The notes under the pieces: generated by a model
What the model was told of the DNA's origin: nothing
What the model saw: the letters and a program-made list of their open reading frames with translations, nothing else
The model's database searches: none
In this document: piece after piece, positions 11,961 through 22,515 of the stretch
Numbering within the stretch: the first letter of the stretch is position 1
Layout: every line of letters starts with the position of its first letter
Source: Apodospora peruviana
Taxonomy: Eukaryota; Ascomycota; Sordariomycetes; Sordariales; Lasiosphaeriaceae
Reading direction: 5' to 3'
Assembly: GCA_033439685.1 (NCBI GenBank)
Contig: JAUEDM010000001.1
Coordinates: forward strand, 8,742,001-8,806,000
Length of the DNA stretch: 64,000 nt
Translations under genes and position numbers: made by a program

Positions 11961-12714
11961 GGCGATGATTCGATGGCTCGAAAATATGGGCGTTCAGATA
12001 TTGTTGGTTGCAGTGATGAGGCTGGTGATGACTTGAGAAAATGACGTGGAGAGGAAGTGGATCAACTGGTCTTGAGTGATGAGAACCTCCATTATACAGA
12101 CCTAGATCAGTCTCAAATTCCCGCGAGTTGATCGAACAGGCCAAAGAGAGTTTGCCGTGAAAGTTCAGACTGCCGTACCTAGCAAGGGAATAGCAGGGTC
12201 TCCGGTCGAGTGGCACACGACACTCGGGTCGACATACCTTCAGTTAGAATCCGCGGCATTAATGTAACCCATTGACGGGTTCTTCGCAGACTGGCTACCT
12301 GACATTGAAAGCACCAGTCAATGGAGCGAGGTCAACTCGAGCTTTGTGTTACCTTGAAAGAGTCAAGGCTTGCCAATGGGTCAATGTTCAGTTTAGTAGC
12401 TCGGATAACTGTCGATAGGTTAGCGGTCTATGTGTTTGTGTGTTACGAGGTAATTGTTGCTTGACATAGTAGATCTGAGTAGAGAGAGAGTCACGTAACA
12501 CAGTTCAAAGGTCTCAGATATGAGCTCACCCAGCCATAATCACAACCCTACATAAAAGTCCCGAGCAGATTCCAGTAAACACACACTACAGTATAATTTG
12601 ATTCTATTTCTGCTCTTGTCGAGGCCATGAAGCTCCACACTCTATTCACATCTGTCTTGAATCTCTCATACCACTGTCTTAGGCCTCCATATGATCCAAC
12701 TACAGTCCATGTCT
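11961..12714. other. Intergenic, no gene recognised
   Basis: Upstream region of the broken secreted-protein gene and downstream region of the GPI protein gene. A CT/CA-rich leader directly precedes the ATG at 11960. No other structure seen. Confidence 0.4.
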
Positions 12715-13395
12715 TCAAAGCAGCGCCCCAAACAACGCAACGAGCCCCAAAACCCCGGCAATGGACCCGAACACCAGGTCTCCGGCCGTGGCAAACACGC
12801 TATTAGAACCATGAGCCATACCGCCGCTCTTGCTCGTGGTCGTGCTGGCCGCGCCGGCACCCCCGCCACTGCCAGAGGTAACAGTTGCACCGGACCCCGT
12901 TGTCGCCGCCGGAGTAGTCGTTGGGTCGGCAGGAGCGGTTGTGAACACGGCCGTCGTGAGAGGGGGCGCGTTCGGGCAGCTCTTGGAGTTGAACATGGTA
13001 TTGAAGATGTCGACGAAGGTATCGCTGGTGGTGCACTCTTTGAAGTAGCAGCTGTACGTATAGTTAGCGTCACTGGGTCTCGACTTGGCAACCGGTTGTG
13101 TTGTTACGCATACCTCGCGTGGAGACTGAGGGTGCTGCAGAGGCAGGACGTCTTGACGGCCGTGTCTGTGTACGCCTCGCAGGGCGGACTGACGGACTCG
13201 ACGATGGCGAGGGTGCAGGATTGGTATGGACTATTTTGGCAGTTAGTAAGGCCTTGAAGTCATGATATAACGTGACCAGGTCTGGCAGGGTAATACGCAC
13301 TCTTGGTTGCGACACATGGTCCCGACTGCGGCGGAGGCCACGCTTACAAGGAGGGCCAGAACGGTTGTAGCGAAAATGAAGCGTTGGTTGGCCAT
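12715..13395 (-). CDS. GPI-anchored eight-cysteine (CFEM-like) surface protein
   Basis: Three exons on the minus strand: 13395-13301, 13230-13114 and 13051-12715, with introns of 70 and 62 nt (GTGCGT and GTATGC donors). They join in phase to give 182 aa. Residues 1-23 are a signal peptide. The mature N-terminal module holds exactly eight cysteines, including a CLC pair and the SCYFKEC stretch. This resembles CFEM modules in cysteine number and in the CxC pair, but the spacing is not a clean CFEM match. A Thr/Ala/Gly-rich stalk follows, then a hydrophobic C-terminus (VFGSIAGVLGLVALFGALL) that looks like a GPI signal. CFEM proteins bind haem or act in adhesion and virulence; that role is only inferred here. 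Confidence 0.8.
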
Positions 13396-14533
13396 GATTA
13401 AGTCAACAGGGTTTCTGACTGGAAAGGGGTAGAATGTAAACAGCGAGAGAGCAAGAAACTTAAAAGTTTGGAACTGAAGAACACGCATCCAAGATAAGGA
13501 ATTCTCTCTCTCTCATCTTATAAGACAGCATGTCTGCTGTCCCTGAACTTTGACCCCCTGTTTGCCAAGAAACGGCCATGATGTGCGTCTTCGGGAATCT
13601 GAACCTAGCGTTCGGAGTCGTGGTTGAGGCTGAGGTGAAGAATCGCGGTCCGGCCAATCACGCAACACCATTCATCTCCTCATTGCTTGCCAAGATTGAG
13701 AGACTCAAGGTTATTGGTTCGAAGGTTATTGGTTCGAAAGTTATTTGTTCGAAGGTTATTTGTTCGAAGGTTATCAGTGCTTCGAGAATCGAATCTAGAT
13801 GTGTTGCCCTACGCCCTATCGATCCTGCAAACTTTTCGGACTGATATCCGCCTTAGGAGGATTTATCCATGAACACCGGACCGAAGAGCAGCCGCAGATT
13901 GTGCTTTGTAAGTATCACTTGATATCATTTGTGTGTTACCTCGCCGCCGCTGGTTATAATTACTACAATATTACTGTTATCCTCACGCCAGGTCTAGTTC
14001 CGGTCTCTGAACTGTCAATCACCACATGAAAGCAACGTAAGCATAAGGTGCACCTACCTTTCCATGCATATGACACTCACAGATTACTTGAGAATCTCGG
14101 TAATGACTGTGTTATGGCTGGCTGGCTACTAACTAAGTGTGGTGGATATTATCAACCAGCTATGTTTCCATCTTCCCTTTCCTTCCCCCTTTCCCCTTCC
14201 GCCTTCCCCCTTCATCCTCCATCAAGCATCAAGCATGATGTCCAAAGCAAGATAACCAGTTCCTCGTGAGTGCAGGCTGTGGATAGGAATGTAGGTAGCT
14301 AACATGTTGAATGAGAGCTAGGTCATCCAGGAAGGGGGAATTATGTCGGGTTTAAGTGAGCGACGGCAGGTAGGTAGCTGTTGAAATACAGTCAGTTAAT
14401 CAGCACCAAGACATTTGTTGACTTCATACTAGGTACCTGGTAGGTATACATGGATTGAAGGGAGGCGTGTTGTATGGATGACATACTATTACTTAATGTC
14501 CACCTGTGCTCGTATCACCACCGTGAAGTCAAT
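13396..14533. other. Intergenic with 15-bp tandem repeat
   Basis: No gene recognised. Pyrimidine-rich stretch near 14165-14225. The tandem repeat at 13709-13777 is listed separately. Confidence 0.4.
13709..13777 (+). repeat. 15-bp tandem repeat, four and a half copies
   Basis: The unit GGTTATTGGTTCGAA occurs at 13709 and 13724, with variants at 13739 and 13754 (TTATTTG in place of TTATTGG) and a partial fifth copy. It is a short minisatellite between two genes. No coding role is evident. Confidence 0.85.
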
Positions 14534-14989
14534 CTAGATCTGCACAAAGGGCTCGACAGCATCGTCGCGAGCCTTGATCTGGACGAAAGGCTCGACAGCA
14601 TCGTCGCGCGCCTTGATCTGGACAAAGGGCTCAACAGCGTCGTCGCGGGCTTTGATCTGCACGAAGGGTTCAACAGCATCGTCTCGCGCCTTGATCTGGA
14701 CAAAGGGCTCGATGATCCCCTCCGACCGCTCCTTGATCTGCACAAAGGGCTCGACGGCGTCATCACGCGCCTTGATCTGAACGAAGGGTTCGACAGCATC
14801 ATCACGTGCTTTGATCTGCACAAACGGTTCGACGGCGTCGTCCCGCTTGATTTGGACGAAAGGCTCGACAGCGTCGTCCCGAGCCTTGATCTGAACGAAG
14901 GGTTCAACCGCGTCGCTGGAAGCAACGGGAGCGGCGAGGGTGGTGGTGGCGAGAGCACCGGCGAGGGCGACGATGATGGAGGTCTTCAT
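14534..14989 (-). CDS. Secreted repeat precursor, candidate RiPP (dikaritin-like) or Kex2-processed peptide
   Basis: A 151-aa single-exon protein. Residues 1-19 are a signal peptide (ending TTTLA). From residue 26 to the C-terminus it consists of ten head-to-tail units, mostly DDAVEPFVQIKAR. All ten contain EPFVQI. Linkers are KAR seven times, KR once and KER once; the sixth unit is variant (SEGIIEPFVQI), and the last ends exactly at QI. Fungal RiPP precursors (UstA type) and Kex2-processed repeat proteins have this build: a secretory signal plus identical cores between basic cleavage sites. Only one linker is a strict Kex2 dibasic site, so processing at KAR is inferred. A UstYa-type gene is divergently placed 1.3 kb away, which supports a peptide-product locus. 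A repetitive wall or pheromone-like peptide is the main alternative. Confidence 0.75.
   Translation of the reverse strand: MKTSIIVALAGALATTTLAAPVASSDAVEPFVQIKARDDAVEPFVQIKRDDAVEPFVQIKARDDAVEPFVQIKARDDAVEPFVQIKERSEGIIEPFVQIKARDDAVEPFVQIKARDDAVEPFVQIKARDDAVEPFVQIKARDDAVEPFVQI
14537..14914 (-). repeat. 39-bp coding tandem repeat array
   Basis: Nine and a half 36-42-bp units underlie the repeated peptide. Synonymous differences between units (for example GACGCTGTC versus GACGCCGTC) show that the protein sequence is conserved more strictly than the DNA, consistent with selection on the peptide. Confidence 0.85.
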
Positions 14990-16322
14990 GATGGATTCCT
15001 TGATAGGAACGTATGTGTTGTAGATACCAAATATTGATGATGATGATGAGTCTGATCTGACTTTTTGACTTGTCTGAGTGTCTGTCCTTGCTTTGGCACG
15101 AAGACAAGATAGAAGGTGGCTGAGAGGTTTCCACCTTCTTCAAATATAATTCACGAAGTACACTGACTGAAGATGTCTCGCCGAGGTTCTTCTGTTTCCA
15201 CTTCCTCGTCACCAGACCTCCCCACGCTTGCTCAGGAGTCGGAACCTAGAAACCACACATTCTCTCGCCGCATCATCTGCTCACCCATAGTTAGATTTTT
15301 GGTGAGAAGCAACGAGCCAATGATCTCTCAAGCGTCTCACCGCGGTCTGGTGGCCGATGATTGGCCGCCTCTGTACTGCTGCCAGTGGTTCGTGTAACGC
15401 CTTCAGATTAACGCCCTGCTATGTAGAAGTGAACGATGATCGGTATCCACTGAATCCACGATTCTTAGCTGCAAGGTTCAAGTTGTAGCTGACCGTTGTT
15501 CTGTTGGTAAGCGTGTGCGTACGGATGCGGAAGGTGGTTAAGTTATGGTGCTTACTTGGTAGGCATACCCTATGACAGGATCATCAACTAGTATCATTAT
15601 AAGTGATTCACAACGACAGCGATGTGTTACACCAGGTGATATATTCCCCAACCAACAAGGCGGAGCCTCCGGAGTAATATACACCAATCGGGGATAACGA
15701 CATGACCGCTGGCCCTCGCCGCATCAAGTTACGGAGCACTGTAGATCACATCGGCTACCCTGTCAGCCTCGGCTCTATCTGGAACATAGTCTGTGATTCG
15801 AATACGCGTCCCCCGCGTCTGCGATTTCAGTCAAATACGCATTTCCATGGCACGGGCTGACGATATCGCAACCACTATGTAACTTTGCTGTCCGCGTGAA
15901 CTTTACCATAGCCCTCTGATACGGCGCCAAAGGGAAGGAATACTGGAACTTGACGCAGGCGGAATCATGCCGAGTCCTACGCATGCGAGAATCGGTCCGA
16001 GACGTCAAAGAAACGCGGGGGTGAAGTACTAGTAGTTGATGTGGCATCTCGTCCTCATGTCTTTTGATGTCCCCGAGGCTCGGTTCCGTTCAAGATGTCT
16101 CCAAGTGGCGACCCAAGGACCAGACTATCTACTACTTGAAAGTCCTTCATAATCGTTTGGTGACCCTACCTGCTCCAATATCACTTCATAGTATCTTACT
16201 TCTGTTAGTTCGGTGCCTACCCTCGTCGATTCTCCATCGGTGTTCTGTTCCACTCTCGCTTGTCATTCTTGGCCCAAGACCATCGCCGAGGTTCACACGT
16301 TTATCCTTCCAGATCAGCAATC
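14990..16322. other. Divergent intergenic region between precursor and UstYa-type gene
   Basis: A 1.3-kb region from which the repeat precursor (minus) and the oxidase (plus) are transcribed in opposite directions, so it may act as a shared promoter. ATCATCATC-type leader sequence lies near 15035-15050. No convincing gene within it. Confidence 0.45.
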
Positions 16323-17257
16323 ATGGCGGGCAAACAGGAGTACTCCCCCGTGGAAAGGGCGTCCCTCGACGCAGCAGCTCAATCTCTCCTCTCGCAGGAG
16401 GATTCCGAAAAACACTTCACATTTGGACGTTCAGAACGACGTCTCTCCCCACGCCAGCGTTTCACCCGACTCGCTCTTCGCAGCCTTGCCATCTTCGTCT
16501 TTGTCCTCGTCCACGCCGGCTTGGTACTCCTCCTCGCAAGATTGATCATCTCCACGCCTACCACCAATTCTTCAACAAAACCGGCTTCTTCGAGCACTGG
16601 CATGTCCCACGGCCACGGCCATGGCAGCCACAGCAGCTCCGGTGCCGGCGGCTATGAATCAGCAGCAGGAGACATGGAATCCCACAAAGTGCACTACACC
16701 CTGGAGGGCGTGCCGCCTTCCATCTACAAAGACCCGTCGGCCGAGTTTTCCATGGTCAATCCCTGCGGGAGCTCGGCGGCCGAGGCCCGCGCCGCCGGCT
16801 GCCGTTTTGGTGTGCTTTACGGCGCTTGGCTGCCAGAACAATGCTGGGACGACGAGACGGAGGACCGGTTCCGCGCGTACGACGACTGGAAGTTTTATCT
16901 CAAGCCGAACCGGACGGAGCCGCTTACCTGGGACCAGGTGGCGGAAGGAGATCAAGAGTATTATCTTGTTGAGTGGCAGTGTGAGTTTTTCTTTTCTCCC
17001 GCGGAGGGGAGGTGTGATTGCTAATAATGCGATGGTGTATGGCAGATCATCAACGCCACTGCGCCGAGATGGGCCGCCGGTTCTTCACGGCCATCTCGAG
17101 ACGGGGGATGCACACTATCGACTCTTACCTCTCGCAGTGGGCGCACACGGATCACTGTGCCCACTCCATCATGGAGAGCAACCCGACTCATGAGTTGATG
17201 GCTATTCTGCAGCGGAAGTTTCCGGATTGTGGGCTTATTCGGTGGAAGAATGAGTAG
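16323..17257 (+). CDS. UstYa-family (DUF3328) oxidase-like membrane protein
   Basis: Exons 16323-16980 and 17046-17257; the 65-nt intron has GTGAGT, a CTAAT branch site and GGCAG, and joins in phase 1 (Tyr220), giving 289 aa. It has a cytoplasmic N-terminus, one membrane helix at about residues 51-77, a His-rich linker at about 95-103, and then the domain with two HxxHC motifs: HQRHC at 221-225 and HTDHC at 253-257. The paired HxxHC motifs define UstYa-like proteins. In fungi these carry out oxidative cyclisation or other oxidations of ribosomal peptides (ustiloxin, phomopsin, asperipin) and of some non-ribosomal products. The divergent repeat-precursor gene fits such a substrate. Both motifs are intact and length is normal for the family. 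Confidence 0.85.
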
Positions 17258-17792
17258 ACCGAGGGGTCTGTGATACGGTAGTAATTAACATGTCAAGGGG
17301 CAAAAAGGGTGATGAGGGCGGAGCCTTGAATGGGGTAGAACGCAACTAGGAGTATAGCAGACACATAAGCAGTGGTACCAGTACGGAATGAATTCCGCAG
17401 TTATGATGGTTTCTCGTCGCCGCAGGATGTCATCATAACTTGACTGATGTCACCTACCTCGGACCTCGGAATCGCATTTGGGATCTGTCTACCGAGGTAC
17501 CTAAGGTAGTCAGATATTCCCATAAGTATTCCTTTCGGTGTAGTTGCCCAGTTGTCAGCACGTAAGGTGAAGGGTAGGTAGCATTCAGCCAAGGAAGTGT
17601 GTGTCGTACATGACCGGTATCCGGGTTATCAAGAGAAACGCCGAGGGCAGAAAGGCGGGGAGTGCATATGTCGGCCGCCAGAGGATTCCAACGCCACTCA
17701 TGCGGAGCAATCCGATTCGCTGTCGTCACGAAAAGGCCCCCATTTACTTTGAACAACCATCATCAACAGCTATATCCTCTTTCCCCAATCAG

Positions 17793-17849
<57 letters not shown>

Positions 17850-17953
17850 ACACATATCCACACCCATCACATCCTTCGCATCACAGTCCGACTCTGAGTC
17901 CGTCCGTCTGAAGCAGCTCTCCCTCGCAGTCCGACTCCCCGTGCGTCGAAAAC
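17258..17953. other. Spacer between UstYa-type gene and GNAT-like gene
   Basis: No gene recognised. The compound microsatellite near the 5' end of the next gene is listed separately. Confidence 0.4.
17794..17844 (+). repeat. Compound (CT)n(CA)n microsatellite
   Basis: About ten CT units followed directly by about fifteen CA units, 110 bp before the start codon at 17954, probably within the 5' leader or core promoter. Confidence 0.9.
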
Positions 17954-18802
17954 ATGACAAGTGACGAGACAGGCCTCCCACCGCGCTACGAGATCCGCAC
18001 GCTCGTCGGGCCGGAACACGCAAAATGGGCCTGCGCGCTCGTCACGCATTGCAGCATCTTTGCCTCGCCTGTTTTCTCCAAAGTCCATACTACTACCAGT
18101 ACCCAGTCAAGAACCCAGCTATGCTACGCCATGTTTCGAACGGCTCTCTATCAGATGAGCCACCAAGTCGACTCCGGTCTGTCTCTGGGCATCTTCGACA
18201 CCGAGTACCAATTCAAGCGCCACGTATCGGCAGAGACAGGTGGCAAACTGTACTGGGATCTTGAGAACGATGCTTCCACCAGCACCAGAAGTGAACAATT
18301 CGAAGATCAACTACTATTAGAACAGATGGACTTTCCCCTGGTGTCAGTGGCACTGGCATACGACAGCTTCTGCCCTCTGGATCCAACAAAACTCCAGCCG
18401 CTGTACGATCTCTTTCCTCTCATTCCCCTCCGCAACAAAGCCACCGACAAACGCGACCACCGAAACCCGGCGGAATGGCAGGCCACGGGACCGGGAGAGG
18501 TTCTTTTCCGCGGCGGCACGGCAACGAAGGCCGGGGAAGAGGGTAAAGGTTTCATGAAGAAGCTCTCGTGGTACATGATGCGCAAGGCAGCTGCGGACTG
18601 GAGGTTCCGCGGGATCCAGATCGGAACTGTCCATGATGCCGTGAGCTCCGTGTGGTCGAGACCACCGGCACCGTTTACGGCCGAGGTTGTGGTCAGGTTT
18701 AAGTGTAAGGATGATGATGATGATGAGGAACTCAGGAAATGTTTTGAGGGATCTGATCAGGAGGTTACGATGATTTATGTGACGCTGAAGGCACCGAATT
18801 AG
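17954..18802 (+). CDS. Hypothetical protein, GNAT-like
   Basis: Single-exon frame of 282 aa with coding-like composition, starting at an ATG in good context (AAAACATGAC). The N-terminal pattern (RYEIRTLVGPEHAKWACALVTH) resembles fungal proteins annotated as having an acetyltransferase-like fold. I do not see a convincing acetyl-CoA loop, so the function is open. A run of seven acidic residues sits near the C-terminus. No signal peptide or membrane helix. It lies 0.7 kb downstream of the UstYa-type gene on the same strand, so it could be co-regulated, but nothing in the sequence proves this. Confidence 0.7.
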   Translation: MTSDETGLPPRYEIRTLVGPEHAKWACALVTHCSIFASPVFSKVHTTTSTQSRTQLCYAMFRTALYQMSHQVDSGLSLGIFDTEYQFKRHVSAETGGKLYWDLENDASTSTRSEQFEDQLLLEQMDFPLVSVALAYDSFCPLDPTKLQPLYDLFPLIPLRNKATDKRDHRNPAEWQATGPGEVLFRGGTATKAGEEGKGFMKKLSWYMMRKAAADWRFRGIQIGTVHDAVSSVWSRPPAPFTAEVVVRFKCKDDDDDEELRKCFEGSDQEVTMIYVTLKAPN

Positions 18803-19727
18803 GACTGGTTTTGGACCTTACAATGGAATTCAGGGGTCCAGTAATTTCAGTTGGAGACGTAACACGCTTCCCGAGAAAAAGATAAATCAACAAGAAAGAA
18901 ACCGCAAGTAAATATAACCACCCAAACACAAAAACACATTCCACAGTCCGTCGCCCATACGCCCCTCCCCTTCCCCCCCCCCCAACACCCAATATCTCTA
19001 CCTCCTTACTTATTCCACTTACAACTCTTCCACGACTTATCAATCCCACAGAAATGCGTAAACACCTCAACCAAATCCTCCACATTGACACTTGTCTACA
19101 CCCAGAGGCCCCGAAGTTGCGAAGTCCAGCTTGTGTCTCCTCCTTGACTTATCAATTGGACAAGACTCTTCTGCATGAGCAGCGTTGGTGTTTTCCAGAC
19201 GTCCTGGGCCGATCACCAACTCCAGGGCTGCACGGCGAGCGAGATTTCGGGGATCATATCCGTCTTTGGCTTCGTGACGTGCCTCTTCGCGGGCCCTTGC
19301 GGCACGTTGTTTTGATCGCTACGGCTCCGCCTGGCGGCTTGCCGCCAGCACGTTGGCCTATGTCGGGTCCTTCGTCGGGCTCGCTTTCTCTGCGACGTCA
19401 ACCGCAAGGCGCCAAGTCCCGTCTTGGTTGCCTGGGCTAATTACCAGAACCCCTTTTGCTTCTTCCTCTCCCTGCGCGCCTTTGCGCAGACAAACAACCT
19501 TCCTGTCGGCGAGTCTCAAACCCGGTAGCCCTAACGATTTGTCACATATGGCATGGCAAGAATGATGACGACGACCGGTGGTGCCACCAGTCAATCTTCT
19601 AAGTATTATAGGAAACATGGCCATAGTAATCAAGCTTGAGGAGGTCCCAGAAACAGATCTGAGCCATGCTGCAGTTACCGACTTGTGGCCTCATGGCCAA
19701 GAATAAAGGTCGCTTCAAGAACCAATA
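18803..19727. other. Intergenic, no gene recognised
   Basis: Contains a short C run at 18970-18982. Open frames are short and conflicting. Confidence 0.4.
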
Positions 19728-19946
19728 TCAATAGTAGCCGTGTGAGTTCCCCTGGGGTGGGTTCGAGTCTGATGGATAGTGTAGATTGATGCTCATCAAA
19801 AGGAAGAAGCGACGCGAACTCGCTTGACCGGTCGGCACCACGATCCAGTGGCTGCCATCAGGCTTGGTTTTGACGCGCACGGCGCCAAACACGGTCTGTA
19901 CAGCTTGGCCGGGCTGAAGCACAGGGCCAAGAGAAAAAGAGGCCAT
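19728..19946 (-). CDS. Possible small protein
   Basis: A 72-aa frame from the ATG at 19946, which follows a typical CA-rich fungal leader (CTCGCACGATGGCC). The N-terminal half (FSLGPVLQPGQAVQTVFGAV and onward to WIVVPTG) looks protein-like, while the C-terminal third is low in character and may be intron or untranslated. A longer frame to 20330 includes the leader and is not preferred. No family recognised. Confidence 0.35.
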   Translation of the reverse strand: MASFSLGPVLQPGQAVQTVFGAVRVKTKPDGSHWIVVPTGQASSRRFFLLMSINLHYPSDSNPPQGNSHGYY

Positions 19947-20330
19947 CGTGCGAGAAATTGTGGAGGTGACTGGTTGACTGGTTGATTGATTGAGATTAAT
20001 GTTGATGGTTAGGGAGAGGTACGCGCAGGAAGACGATCTACGATGCTTCTTGATTGTAAGGTAGTAGAAGATGGCCGGTCTAAAAAGGGTCCAGATAGGC
20101 CAAAGTCTGGGACCCCCGCCTCGGCGATTATGATAAAACACCGGATTGTCGACGCTGATCACTCGTGTAAGGCGCCTCACAGCGCTCTGCCACTCCTTGG
20201 CCGTGACCTGGTGGTCACCGGAGGCCAGCTTCTCAATGAATGATGCCAGCCCAGCGTCTCTTTTGTGGGTGATATTGAGGCCTTCGTTCAGCGACTGTCC
20301 GACATAGCAGGGAAGACTGGCACGATCCAC

Positions 20331-21834
20331 CTTACGCCCGGAGTATTTCGCAGCATATTTTCTCTCGAATTAGCTTTATGTGGATCTGTTATGCGGGCTG
20401 GTCGATGCGCATCTCACTAGGATCTTATTGGATCAAAATGTCCACGCCCTTCTCCAGCCATATAAAACTACATCTACTAAGGTAGAAGCAATGTTCATTT
20501 CCGTCTCTTACCACTTTCTTCCTGCTATTAATTATTATAGGTAAAGAGTGCCCTAGTCGACTAGACGTATTCCATATGACATCGCGCTGAAGTACAACCT
20601 TATTCAGATTGTCGTTATCCCTTATAATGGGGAAAGTCGAGTGTCGTAAGGTTTTTAATCGACTAGACGCCTAGATTACACTAACTACCGTAGTGAATAG
20701 AGGCTGGGGGTAGGCGAGCTTGGCTCATTCCGAATGTTCTACCCGAAGATCAGTGCTAATGTTACTAAAGTAGTCCTCGGTGGTATAGTTGTTATTGAGC
20801 TCAACCAAGTACCTAGGTACTCGTTAACAAACAGTTCGCTCTTCGGCACGTTGTGAAGGCAGTACGGCTATGGACCCCGATAAGGCTCTGGCAATAACCA
20901 TGATGAAGGCGAAAGCTAGAAGGCTTGTCTGGATACTTATGATGTGCCTAGACTCCAGTGCTAGGAGAGTCGATAGACTGAAGATGATGTAGGGATAACT
21001 AACTGTAGTACTATTATAAGCTGTGTCGAAGGGGTATAAGCGATTGCGTAGCAGGACAGCTGGTGCATAAGAAAACTGGCCGTCATTGCCCAACTGTATA
21101 TACCTAGGTTACCTGAGAAGCTAGGTAGGCAGTCGTGTCTCTCCCTCATATTTCCAGCGGAGAACCCTAAGGCGAGCTTTCCGTGACGTGTCCAATGCTT
21201 CGTTCTGTGAGAAATAGAAGTTCTAAAGCAATGACTGAATACTGCAGAAGCGTCTTTGGAGATTTCCTAGACACAACTGGGCATGGTGGTTGGGGGTGCA
21301 CGGATTCGAAGAAGAATCCCAGGCTAATTACACAGGATGCTTGGCAGAGCCAGGGCGTCAAGAATGGCCCCCACACTGACCAGATGCGTGTACTTCCATT
21401 GGCTGAACAAGGGTTGCTCAGGGCTGTCCCGCCATTGACCATGCCACATGGATCTGCAGGATCTCCAGGCTCAGCCTCATCGCCCCATCCTGAATAAGTC
21501 ATGCAAGCAACTCTGGCGAATCAGGCAAGTCATTTCCTCGAAATTATCGGATTTGCCCCATATATTCGGCGATGCAGTGAGGTAACCAAAACTACCAAGT
21601 AGGCTTCACGGCAAGGCAGACGAAGGATCGCAGATCGGTCCAACTTGAGGTGCGAGGACGGGTATTTAATCAGACAGGAATCCATCATCTATTGAGACGG
21701 TGGTTACCCATCCATATTGAGCAAAACCAAAGAAGACCATCTACAGCCTGAGCCAAGCCTGCACCGACATACCCACTGCAGCTACCGCACATATTGTAGT
21801 TATTAATTATTACATTCATCACTTCGAAGTCAAG
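20331..21834. other. AT-richer intergenic region
   Basis: No supportable gene. Stops are frequent in all frames and short tracts such as CGACTAGACG recur (20556, 20659), which could be remains of an old element. Nothing intact. Confidence 0.4.
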
Positions 21835-22515
21835 ATGGCCTACAATCTCCTCGCGGCAGCCGGTGCCGACAACACCTTTCTCGATGCCTTCAAGCCAGCA
21901 GCAGTCGCCGCCCGTGGCGACAGCCACTTCTCGTCCAACAACATTCTCGCACGTCAAAATAACAACTCCTCCAATGCCGTCCCCACGGTAAACATGTTCA
22001 TCGACAGCGAGTCGCCAGACAATAAGTTCGCCGCCTCCATCGTCAACGCATGCCGCGACCAAACCACCTACGCCATGCGCTGCACATCTGGCCCGTCCAC
22101 TCAGACGTTCGATGTCTGCGGTCCCAACGCTCCGGTTGTCACCTTCACTGCCGGACCCAGCACGTATATCGCCTCGACCGCGGTAACCACACACACGCTG
22201 GGCAAAGACATCACCGCGACGCTGGACGAGCACTGCTCCCTCGAGGGCACCACCAGAGCTCGATGCACCGGAACCGTCGGCGGCGGGGTGGACGGGACGT
22301 CGACGAGCACCCAGACGCAATGGGTCGCTACGGCAGGGGGAGTCGGGCCGAGCGCGTATAAACGCTTCGACGTTGCCATCACCGGCGGTGCTGAGAAGAC
22401 GGCGACGGCCACGGCGGAGTGTAAGTCTGCGGCGCCAGGTAATACTGCGCTGAGTACGAGGGTTATGGCTCTCTGGGGCCTGGTTGGTGCTGCTTCGCTG
22501 ATGGTATTTATTTAA
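21835..22515 (+). CDS. GPI-anchored-type surface glycoprotein
   Basis: Single-exon frame of 226 aa. The Thr/Ser/Gly-rich body has four cysteines in the centre (NACRDQ, MRCTSG, DVCGPN, EHCSLE) and two more after them (RARCTG, AECKSA). The end, STRVMALWGLVGAASLMVFI, looks like a GPI attachment signal. This composition matches many fungal wall proteins of unknown function. Oddly, the N-terminus lacks a clear hydrophobic signal peptide; an upstream exon encoding one may be missing from this model. Start codon chosen as the first ATG after a stop-rich leader. Confidence 0.65.
   Translation: MAYNLLAAAGADNTFLDAFKPAAVAARGDSHFSSNNILARQNNNSSNAVPTVNMFIDSESPDNKFAASIVNACRDQTTYAMRCTSGPSTQTFDVCGPNAPVVTFTAGPSTYIASTAVTTHTLGKDITATLDEHCSLEGTTRARCTGTVGGGVDGTSTSTQTQWVATAGGVGPSAYKRFDVAITGGAEKTATATAECKSAAPGNTALSTRVMALWGLVGAASLMVFI

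Noticed and set aside
14534..14989. Repeat protein as an alpha-type mating pheromone precursor
   Set aside because: Sordariomycete alpha pheromones carry WC...CW-type cores; EPFVQI has no Cys or Trp. Not excluded for other signalling roles.
14474..15037. Plus-strand 187-codon frame rich in LDLDEGLDSIV-type repeats
   Set aside because: It is the antisense of the peptide repeat; the minus strand has the signal peptide and the conserved core, so the plus frame is a by-product.
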